NCBI RefSeq assembly: GCF_030253575.1
Contig: NC_080563.1
Span: 20,018,501-20,082,500, forward strand
Source of the DNA: Rhododendron vialii
Lineage: Eukaryota > Streptophyta > Magnoliopsida > Ericales > Ericaceae
DNA length: 64,000 nt
Direction of reading: 5' to 3'
The translations under genes and the position numbers were made by a program. Numbering within the stretch: position 1 is the first letter of the stretch; each line of letters starts with the position of its first letter. Shown here piece by piece: positions 12,226 through 21,374 of this stretch. The notes beneath the pieces were generated by a model, which was given only the letters and a program-made list of their open reading frames with translations, ran no database searches and was not told the origin of the DNA.

Positions 12226-13465
12226 GGCGTGGTGGTGATGGTAGAAGCGTGGTGGTGATGGTAGAGGTGGTGGTGTTGGTGGCGGTGGCTTGGATAATTT
12301 AGACAGAAGTTAACACTGTTAATCGTAAATTTATACAGAAGTTAACATTGTTAATCGTAAATTTAGACACTGTTAATTGTTAATTGTGTTTTTAGATAAA
12401 AATTAACAATGTTGATTGTTGTGTGAATTTGGTAGAAATTAATATTGTTAATTGTTGTGTAAATTTAGATAAAAATTAATACTGTTAATTTAGATAAAAT
12501 TTAACACTGTTAATTGTGGTTGTAGTGGAGTGGTGGTGGCAGCGGCGGCGTGGTGGTGTTCATTGTGATGGTGGCGGCGGCAGGGTGGTGGTCGTGGCGT
12601 GGTGGTGGTGTAGGAGGTTGTATGAGCCAACTGTTAATTAACACTGTTAATTATGATGTGAATTTATATAGAAATTAATGCTGTTAATTTAGATAAGAAC
12701 TAACACTGTTAATTAACACTATTAATTTAGACAAAAATTAAAACTATTAATTGTTGTAGTGGTGGCGGCGGCATGGTGGTGATGGTGGAGTGGTGGTGGT
12801 GGTGCGGCTTTGTGGTGATGTAGGAGGTTATATGGACGGACTATTAATTAACACTGTTAATTGTGGTGGTAGTGGTGGCGGCGGCGTGGTGGTGGTCATT
12901 ATGGTGGGGGTGTTGTCGGTGATGGTGGAGTAGTGATGGTGGTGGTGGTCATTGTGGTGGCGTTGGTGGTGGTGGCGGCAACAAGGCGGTGGTGGTGGAG
13001 TAGTGGTGTGGGTGGTGGTTATGGCGGTGGTGGTGGTGGTGGTGGTGTGGGTGGTGGTTGTGGCGGTGGTGGTGGTGCTACTGGCGTGGTGGTAGTGGTT
13101 GTGGTGGTAGTGGTGGCAGCGTGGTGCTGGTCATTGTGGTGGCGGTGGTTGTGGTGGTGGCGGCGGCAGCAGAAGTATGGACCAAAGGGTATTAACACTG
13201 TCAATTGGGGTGTGAATTTACATAAAAAAAAATTAACAGTGTTAATTGTGGTGGTGATGGAGTGGTGGCGGTGTGGTGGTGGTGGTGATGGCGATGTGGT
13301 GGTGGTAGCGGTGTGGTGATGGTGGGGGTGGTGGAGGTGGCGTGCTGGTGGTGGCGATGTCGGGGTGGTGGTGGTGGGGGTGGTGGAGGTGGCGTGGTGG
13401 TGGTGGCGGCGTGTTGCCGGTGGTGGGGGTGGCGGCAGCGACGATGTAGTGGTGGTGGTGGAATC
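12226..13465. repeat. GGT/GGC-rich minisatellite interspersed with the 36-bp unit
   Basis: Long runs of GGTGGTGGC-like sequence (especially 12760-13180 and 13245-13465) give poly-Gly, poly-Val or poly-His frames on both strands that are not genes. Parts resemble the coding strand of glycine-rich proteins, but no start, signal or regular protein repeat is kept. Confidence 0.75.
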
Positions 13466-13830
13466 GTCTCAATCGTCTCTTTGTAATTGTCTTTTTTTTT
13501 TGCAAGGGGTATTTTTGTCAACAAAATAATGAAGAGGACCTACTGGGCTATGGGTTCTTTGAGCAAGATCTAGTGGACTATTCTTCACCCAAAGAGGACC
13601 GGCCAGGAAGTTCCTCAAAATAGGTATCGTCTCGAGTTCAACAGCAGAGTTTAATTGGGCTGAGCCAATGTGGGTTCTATTCATTTAGGCCCAAACAAAA
13701 ATCTATGTAACGTGTGATGATACTAGACCACACATGGATCAGGCCTTGCGGCCCTTCACTAATTGAGAGATCCACCTTGGTTTCAAACGGCTGCTTCACC
13801 CATTTTCGGCCTTTTAGGGTTTCCTGAGTC

Positions 13831-13837
13831 TATATAA
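13831..13837 (+). promoter_or_regulatory. possible TATA box
   Basis: TATATAA lies 40 bp before the ATG at 13877, after a CTTTTAGGGTTT telobox-like stretch often found near plant transcription starts. Its role depends on whether the small gene below is real. Confidence 0.35.
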
Positions 13838-13876
13838 TGCTACACTGGTTCGCCGCATTCCTCTAAATTCACAACA

Positions 13877-14238
13877 ATGGAGGAGTCATTCGACTTGGTA
13901 CTTTCTCGATCTGAGCTTAGCATGCCGCTCTTCAGCGAGAAAATCGTTCTTCTGTTCAGGGACGTATATAATCGGCGACCACTCTCGTAATCATCAGATA
14001 TACATGTATATTTTGATGTACTTGTCTATAAATTTTTACATGTGTGTATATATATCTGTAGTTTATTCATGTTTGTGTTATTTGGACTCAGTTGTAGTAG
14101 CTATTTGATGGTTTAAATTGCAGATTTAAGGTTCATGAATCTATCTGTAATTCTGAGGTTTCACAAATTGGTGGAAACACTTCCTTTTGGACTAAAAATG
14201 GATACGGTCAAGTGGTGAAATGGCACAAGTATTGTTGA
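13877..14238 (+). CDS. candidate small two-exon gene, unknown function
   Basis: Joining 13877-13986 and 14124-14238 (donor CTCTC/GTAATC, acceptor TTGCAG/A) gives an intact 74-residue frame beginning MEESFDLVLSRSELSMPLFS and ending GYGQVVKWHKYC. The intron is 137 bp and AT-rich, as in plants, and a TATA box precedes the ATG (AACAATGG context). I recognise no family. An exon-like segment at 15219-15309 (after CTTGCAG) could belong to a longer or alternatively spliced transcript. It may equally be a gene remnant. Confidence 0.35.
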
Positions 14239-14239
14239 G

Positions 14240-15184
14240 TCCTTGCGAAAAATGCTTGGATTTGTTTGATTGTGTATATGCTTCTGCTGTTGATGATGAT
14301 TTTGCATTCATTTATATGGATATATATATGCATATTTGTATGTCGTGTGTACGTTTGCGATGACCTTCAAACAGAAGTTTGATTTGTAGGATTTCTATAT
14401 ACCTAGCGCTAGGAGTCTATCTCTGCCCAGATCTTACTTGATATTATAGGTGACCAAATGTTTGACAAAGTTATCATTAATGGCTCTATACAAGAGTCAA
14501 CAGCAGGCACTTTTATAATAGTGTACTGACTGCCGCTTAGAGCCAAGATGCATTCACCAGTAGAAGATCCTTGGAACTCACCGTTGTTTCATGATACAAT
14601 AACCTGGTTACATTCCTTTACAGTTTTTTTCTGTAAAGGATTATTCAATTTGCCATTGTCAAGCATTTGGGTAGGTTCATTTTGTGAATTGCCGTCTTGT
14701 TTGTTTTTCACCTGGAATGAACCAATGGGTATAGCAGTAATTGGATTAAAAAAAACTTCTCTATTTTATTTCTGCAATTTTAGCCTGGCCAGGGGACGAT
14801 TTAGAGTGTGTTTATATCAAATAAAGTTTTTTTCCTCAAATTTCTACTCAATTTAAGTATAGTCACGGTTGAAGGGATGGTCTTGCGCACACTTGGCACT
14901 CCAGTCAGACACGGGGGTTTTGTTATGCAATAACATACCACCTTTTGCATGGTGCCTATAAAATGCTACTTGTCACGATTGGAGGTGCTGCTAACTCCCT
15001 GCGGTTGCCTTCAAATTTAGAGTAGCAAAATCCATTTTTAACTCACTCCCATTAGTGCCCGATATATAATCACTTTGTTGCACGAAGTTATCCTGAAAAT
15101 CATGCCCTTTGCAAGATGGCTTTACCCCGGTAGAACTGTTGTAGCATATGAGATTGTTGGTTAAACTGTGTGTTTCACTTTTCA
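14240..15184. other. no recognised gene
   Basis: AT-rich sequence following the small candidate gene. A plus-strand frame at 14548-14856 has no recognisable family and looks like chance. Confidence 0.4.
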
Positions 15185-15320
15185 TTAGTGGATCACTTTT
15201 TCTACAGCATCTACTTGCAGATTAATGCTGTGATGAGAAAGCTAACACGTAAGAAGAATCCACTTTGTGTGGTTTCTCCGATGAAATATCTTGTTACGCT
15301 TGGCTTCTGAGCATTCTTTC
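15185..15320 (+). pseudogene. exon-like segment, copy 1
   Basis: After a good acceptor (CTACTTGCAG at 15209-15218) the frame reads INAVMRKLTRKKNPLC, then VVSPMKYLVTLGF and a stop at about 15310. The whole block is repeated at 16040-16178 with roughly 85% identity by eye. The protein family is not recognised. Its preserved frame in both copies suggests a real terminal exon of some gene. Confidence 0.4.
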
Positions 15321-15462
15321 TACAAACAAACCCATTGCCTTTCGAGTGCATCCTATGAAATTATGTTGTTTTTGGAAATTATGTTGTTTTTCGTCATGCC
15401 CTTATCTGGTTCTTCTTTAATTTGAGAAATGGAGATTACTTCCTATGCAATGAGTGCTGCTA

Positions 15463-15827
15463 TACGTACCGACAATAACCTGACCGAAATCCTACCGATG
15501 GCCTCGGCGGGTCCACTCCGGCCACCGGAAGGCCGATCTGAGCCGAGCCGTCCAAAAATTCTATAAAAAAATACAAGGGGGTTCACGCGGGAATCAACGG
15601 CATCCGATGCGTGTAGGGTGCTTGATCCAAGCACCCCATTTTCACATATATGGGGTGCTTGGATCGAACACCCTACACGCATCGGATGCCGTTGATTCAC
15701 GCGTAGGCCCCCTCGTTTTTTTTTTATAGAATTTTTGGACAGCTTGGATCGGCCAAGCCGTCCGGTGGCCGGAGTGGGCCCGCCAAGGCTGTCGGTAGGA
15801 TTTCGGTCCGGTTGCCGTCGGTACCAA
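15463..15827. mobile_element. long palindromic MITE, TA target site (365 bp)
   Basis: Two arms of about 175 bp are inverted copies of each other (close to 88% by eye) separated by a loop of only about 10 bases (TTTTCACATATA region). Ends read TACGTACCGAC and GTCGGTACCAA, flanked by TA on both sides (15461-15462, 15828-15829). The copy at 40666-41059 has the same ends and TA flanks. A TA duplication suggests Tc1/mariner-type mobilisation, but the ends do not match the Stowaway consensus. Confidence 0.72.
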
Positions 15828-16039
15828 TATCTTTACTATACTGCAATTTCACAAAAAAAATCGGGCTCCGTTTCTGCCCTATGTGTGTATGTTTCAACAT
15901 CTGTTGCAGAATTATTTCCTGAATCCTCAAGCTATTGAGGAAAAGGAAAGCATGCCCTTTCTTTAGTGTATGATCCTCTTTGGTTCACACCTTTTTTCAC
16001 TTTGTCCTGTAGAATCATGGAAATGCATGATATGCATTT

Positions 16040-16178
16040 CTTGGTGTGGATCATGCTTCCGAAGCATCTATAAGCAAATTTATGCGGTGATGAGAAAGCT
16101 AACATGTAAGCAAAATCCACTTTGTGTGGTTTCTACTATGAAATATCTTGTTACGCTTGGCTTCTGAGCATTTTTGGT
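16040..16178 (+). pseudogene. exon-like segment, copy 2
   Basis: This is the partner of the block at 15185-15320. The frame IYAVMRKLTCKQNPLC, VVSTMKYLVTLGF ends at the same stop, but the splice-acceptor CAG of copy 1 is changed here (AAGCAA), so this copy may no longer be spliced in. Confidence 0.4.
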
Positions 16179-16179
16179 A

Positions 16180-16918
16180 AAAAACTAATTGCCATGCTGT
16201 AAAATTTTCTGCTGTTCCTGCCATGGCCTTCATTTCATTCCCGCATTTACCATTAAAATGCAATTTCCCTCCCCTGGATTTGCCCCTTCCTATAATGTCA
16301 CTTGAATTGGACCATGTGATGGTTGTTTAAGACCATTCTTTTTGCTATGTTTTACCTGCCTTGATTTGGACGTCCTTGTACGTTGAAAAACAAACATCAT
16401 TTATATTAAGTTGCATATTTCGGAAGGATGGCGTTATGAGACTGCAAAATATGGTGCCAGCGATGGCCAACACTGATGGTGATTCACTAGGAACTCATTG
16501 TCAAGGTACCTACTAAGTGTGGGGGTGATAGCCAAGCCAGGAATTGCGGAGACAAGGGGATCGAGATTTGGGAGATGAAGCGGCAGCTGAACAATCCAGA
16601 CATTGTAGGCTCGCCATTGATTATGAAGTGAGTGAGATGATATTTGCTTCATCTATATGATATCATTTTTTGTTGCACTTGAGGTGTTATTGAAAATGTG
16701 AATGAATGGTTTGTGCTATTTCTCCCCCTCTTCTTGTGGATGATTGATTGAAACCTCGTGTATAGGACCCTCGTCACCATGTATTGAACAGGTAGACGGA
16801 AGTTGGATGCGAGGGTTTTTTCTTTTTTATTTATTCAGTTAAGAAAATCAGTAGAAATAAATAAAACTCGTGAAAAAGAGAATTCAAGGAGAAAATCTTA
16901 CTCAATCGTAGCCGAATA
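16180..16918. other. no recognised gene
   Basis: Nothing beyond short chance frames. Confidence 0.4.
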
Positions 16919-17098
16919 AAAGTGTTTTAGGCGGTCGGGATGTGAATAAAACTTTTCTTGGGGAGAGTTGAACTTTTTGCCGTAAAAGTTTCATTAAAAT
17001 CCGGATCAAAAGTGTTTAGACGGTCGGGATGTAAAATGAAATTTTTTTGGGGGAGAGTTAAACTTTTTGCCATAAAAATTTCATTAAAATTCGGACCG
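16919..17098. repeat. tandem duplication, unit about 88 bp
   Basis: Two head-to-tail copies of a block starting AAAGTGTTT(T)AGRCGGTC and ending TTTCATTAAAATYCGGA meet near 17007. Open frames across it on both strands are repeat artefacts. Confidence 0.7.
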
Positions 17099-17099
17099 T

Positions 17100-18197
17100 T
17101 CAGAACATTTTTTGACAGTTGCAATTGGTTGGCCTTGCAAACATGTTTATAGCAACTCCGTAAATAAGAATATCTCTAATGCAAGTGATTCTCTCACATT
17201 TCCCTTCACCTTTATAAGTCCAACGTACTCTTATTCAAAAATGTCGACAGATGGTCCAATGTAGTTTGACAGAGTAACAAGCTTCTTTGGATCTCTTTTG
17301 CGCGGTCTTTTGTTGTTTTTTCTCAATTTTTATGAAATTGGGGTATATTTTTCGTTTCAATAAGAGGAATTAAAAAAGTATGAAAATGGAGACTAAAGTT
17401 GAAAAAAAATTCATATAAGATGATGAAAAATACCAAAAAATGTTGTTTTGGCTCTTGATTTGGACCAGGCACATGAGGTTTTTTGGACTTAATTTTTTGG
17501 GCCTTGATTCTTTTAGGTGTTGGTGGGCTTTGACCCATCTTTTTTTTTTTTTTTTCCCATCCAACCATTAGTTGGATTCCTCTCCCCCATTTGATGTATC
17601 ATTTATCAGGTGTTCTTAATAAAATTTGTGTTGCCTATAAAAAAAAAAGTAGTAATTTTTAGGTCTTTTCGTTGTCCTATATAAACTATTTCCCAACTTT
17701 GCTATATGTTTTTGTACTTTTCTGATTCCTTTTGTAGGGGCAAAAAATATATTGTTAAAAATTTAATCCGAATCTTGTAAAGATTAAGAGAAAGCAACCA
17801 AAAAGACCCTGAAGACTCTAAAAAATTAGGCCAAGGTCTGCAGACGAGCTAAATCGAGTTGAGCTTTAGAATGCTCAAGTTCGTTTGTTAAATATTTAAG
17901 TGAACTCAAGCTGACCTCAAGCTCAATAAAAATTAGACGAGCCAAACTTGCCTAGGTTTGAGTTGAACTCAAACTTATTCAGGAGTCTTGAGAACTCAAA
18001 AATATTACAGTCGTAGATGATTGTACTCTTATACAAGTCTAGAACTTGTATTAAATTATAAAACACAAAAATTTATGTTTATAGTACTTTTAAAATTTAT
18101 ACATGCACATGTAAAAGTTTATATATTTAAGGTGAAATTTTTATGAGAGATGTATATGTACTCCAGGTTCACAAGTCTAATTGAGTCGAATATTGCC
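17100..18197. other. AT-rich stretch with a relic CTCAAGCT-type repeat
   Basis: 17838-18005 contains degenerate GAGCTTGAGCTC-like words shared with 40000-40530 and 62800-62950, probably a decayed hAT-type MITE. No gene is seen in the rest. Confidence 0.35.
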
Positions 18198-18215
18198 AAG
18201 TTCAGATTTGGCTCA

Positions 18216-19170
18216 GATCTCTTTCTCTCTCTAACTTTCCTCTTCTCTCCCCTCTTTCTATCGCTTTCAACAACTAGGGTTTTTTGCTGCCCCGGGCTCC
18301 CCTCCGCCATCTCTCTATACCTCTCTCCCACCCTATCCCTCCCTTTTTGCCTCCTCCTCCTCCCTCCCGCTTCGTTTTAACCCTTCTTTTTTTTTTTTTT
18401 CCTGTTATTCACAAAATCGAACGGCGAGATAGCAAGATGACGGCAACTGCGATCTTCAGTGGCGTTGCTGATCTCTGTCCTGGTCTCTGGTATCGTGTGT
18501 CCCTCTTGCCGTTTTAGGGAGCCGATTTGTTGTTGCTTCATAGTGGCTGTGCACAAGGGTTCCGATCCGGCGTTCCAGCTCGGGTATGGCTTCAATCCTT
18601 CGCCTTCTCCGTCTTAGATCTGTTTTTTCCAACCCCCTTCCCTAGCCGTTCTTGCTCCCATTTTCTTGGCTGTTAATTGGGTCGTCGCTCTCGGTTGGAG
18701 GTGCTGCTGGGTCCTCTAGCTTATGCTTAACGGCTAGGTTCCTTTCAGGTTTAGTGGAGCGGTCAGTGTTGGCTCCCGTTGTGGCTGTCGTTGGGTGGCT
18801 CGGTACTCACCTAACGGCAAGGTTCACCTTTCATGGTAGGTTGGGTTTTCTCTGGTTTCAAGTTTCTCTATCGTGGGTGGCCTGTGGAGGCTTAGTGGTT
18901 GCGGTGGTGAAATCTGGCGGTGGTGTTGCCTCTATCAGATGCGAGGGTGGCAGCTTTGGGTTTAGATTTTGAGTTTTCTTTTGAGTTGGGCTTTCATTGT
19001 TATATTTGGGCTTTTAGACCTTTCGGGTTTTCTGTGCTATTTATTGTATGTCTGAGCACTTTAAGCCTTCAGATGTTGCATTGGATTTCATCCCTTTGCT
19101 TTGGTTCCAATTTTTGGTTGGAAACTTTTCCCCCCTCCCCTAATAAAATGCTATTTTGCCATTCAAAAAA
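18216..19170 (+). mobile_element. poly(A)-tailed non-autonomous retroelement A (955 bp)
   Basis: An 18-bp direct repeat, AAGTTCAGATTTGGCTCA at 18198-18215 and AAGTTCAGATTCGGCTCA at 19171-19188 (one mismatch), flanks a unit that opens with a pyrimidine-rich 5'UTR-like stretch (CT runs, then CTAGGGTTTT) and closes with CTAATAAAATGCTATTTTGCC and an A run. The long TSD and poly(A) tail show target-primed reverse transcription, the LINE mechanism. The body is T- and GGT-rich with no recognisable protein, so it is a non-autonomous passenger or a retrocopied transcript. Confidence 0.75.
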
Positions 19171-19188
19171 AAGTTCAGATTCGGCTCA

Positions 19189-20037
19189 TTTAGCACCTAA
19201 ATCAAACTCAAACGAACTTTTACCTAATCGAGCCTCGGATAGTTCGTTTACTTGCAACCCCAGGCCAAACTAAATGGTACTCTAGCTAAATACAACTTTC
19301 ATTGGAATGACTTAAGAGGTTCAGAAGGATCCCACCATGTGTTAAAACGTAAATTATGAGCGAGGCAAATGGAATGGACTGGGGATAGAGAGGCAAGACA
19401 ACATGTGAAATCCACGAGATAATAGATAAAGATTATTTGAACTCTAGAATTATTTTATACTTGTACTATGTGGGGAGAAAAAAAGAAGAAAGAGATTCTT
19501 TTTAACTCTTAAACGAAGAGGGAGATAATACGGACAGGGATACTAGCTAATATACAATCCTCCTCGATCCCCATGTTATTAGCTAAACCTTTATGTGGGG
19601 TTACTATTATTATTAAATGAACAAATAACTCAACCTTATCAAACATTCCCTAAAGGGCAGGCATATTATATTTGACCTCTGATTATTTTTATGGCATCAT
19701 CAAAGCATTCACCCACCCTTTAGCCAAATGATCAGCCAGCCAGCCAGCAGAGACTGGTAGTAGCTAGTATCATACTCTATTTCCTTGCTGCATCTCTCTC
19801 AACTCACCAAAAGAGCTCCCAGCTTTTGCTATATGAAGTAGTCCCTACTAGATTCTCTAAAATTCCTCCCCAACCGAATGAGATCGAGCAACTCAATTGG
19901 GGAGTAATAATAATGTTACTTGGCTGGAAAATTACCATATGCTTCAAAGTGTAAATACTACTACTCCAGTATTTAGCTAGTTGTTCCGAAAAGAATTTGG
20001 AGGCCTATAAAAACCATTTGCTGTTGCGAGAGCTCTC
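19189..20037. other. no recognised gene
   Basis: AT-rich DNA between the two retroelements; no supported feature. Confidence 0.4.
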
Positions 20038-20048
20038 ATACGTTACTT

Positions 20049-20983
20049 TCTTTTTCTTTTTTGAACCGCGAAGCAAAAGATTTTATTGAAAAGAAAAAGT
20101 ATTACAAAACAAGCTTTTGTTGGCAAAGAGAATTCCAATTAGCATAGCCCAGATCACCTAAATGGTCTATACAGGTAAGAGGATACAACAATAAAGCCCA
20201 CAAGAAACCTGTAACCCAAATACAACATGAAGCCTAATAAGCCGAAAACCCAGCCCAAAAACTAAAAAGCATAGCCCATAGGCAACATAGGTCAAACCGG
20301 AGACCAACTCATAGACAAACATAGGCCAGCCTAAAGAAAACCCTACCCACCACCCACCGTAACCACATGGAGAGAGATGGACAGCTGCCACCACAGTCAC
20401 CGGAACCCAGAGAACAAGCCCCTGATACTGCCTCGAAGAACGGCCCGACCTCCCCAAACCAGCCACCACCAACACCAAACCAAATCCCGCGACCCAGCCA
20501 ACCGCTACCTGCATCCACCGTCGAGAGGCTGACCCAAAGCCACACTGCCATGGCGCCGCCCTCGAACTCCATGCCTACCAAACCTCCCCAAATCTGAAAA
20601 CCCACCGTCCACAACACCTCCGCAGTCACCACCTGAAACAAAAAAAAAAACCCCACCACAGCCAGAAGGGGGCGACCACCCCTTGATGCCGCCGCCACCG
20701 GCCCCTCCTTCGAACCAAACCCCAAACACCATTGAGACAAACCCACCCCAAACACTATCGAGACAAACCCACCCCAAACACCATCGGAGACGAACCAGCC
20801 ACCGCCTACAACAAAAACACAAAACAAAACCACAGCCCTACTGCCCGCCGCCACCACCGCCCGCACACCACCACCACCATCACCACCACCACGGCCGACA
20901 CTACCAAACCACAACCAGATCTGTTTCAACGACCACCGCCAGGACAAACGCCAAGCCGTTAGGCACAAAACCGAGAATCCCCG
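20049..20983 (-). mobile_element. poly(A)-tailed non-autonomous retroelement B (935 bp)
   Basis: Flanked by the exact 11-bp repeat ATACGTTACTT (20038-20048 and 20984-20994). On the minus strand it is GGT-rich at the 5' half and ends TTTTCAATAAAATCTTTTGC plus GGTTC and an A-rich tail. Length, base composition and the AATAAAAT(n)CTTTTGC...TTC-poly(A) end parallel element A, so the two probably use the same retrotransposition machinery. The Gly/Val/Trp-rich frames over it (up to 219 residues) look like composition effects. Confidence 0.72.
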
Positions 20984-21374
20984 ATACGTTACTTAATGTT
21001 GAAACAAATCAATAACACATATCTAGACCCGTATTCGTGAAAGAAAATGAAAGGAAATCGGAATAGTGTATGCTTCAAATAGATCCTGTCAGAGAAGAGG
21101 GTTCCCTGGCTTTAATTCACAAACCGAACTCTCAATTCTCGTATCTTATAAAAACAAACACAAGTACAATATCTACTTACGACTTCCATTTCTCAACAAC
21201 AAAGGTGAAGCACAAAGCTAGCCAAAATCAGAGTACAGACACATGATCACTATTACTCCTCGAAATCAAAATTGTGCATCATCTTACCTACCCAAGAGTA
21301 TTTAGTTCTCTGAAACAGGACATGATTACCTTTTTTTTTTTCTTCTCTTTTCTATCTGTTTTCGGCAACACCTC

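Larger units (their letters stand above)
11041..13616. mobile_element. Pack-MULE-like element with 9-bp TSD
   Basis: The exact 9-bp direct repeat AAAATAGGT sits at 11032-11040 and 13617-13625. The ends just inside are related inverted repeats of about 120 bp: both arms carry GGCCGGTCCT near the tip and AGGTCCT, then TATTTTT(A/G)(C/T)(A/C)A further in. Between the arms lie a fragment of a host EF-hand gene (about 11530-11800) and large minisatellites. A Mutator-like TSD, long terminal inverted repeats, captured gene sequence and no visible transposase fit a Pack-MULE. Confidence 0.72.

Noticed and set aside
12933..13524. Glycine/valine-rich or histidine-rich proteins on both strands
   Set aside because: Frames come from GGT/GGC minisatellite composition; open on both strands, with no start context or regular protein repeat.
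20167..20968. Minus-strand ORFs up to 219 residues rich in Gly, Val and Trp
   Set aside because: They fall inside retroelement B, overlap each other in different frames and match no family.
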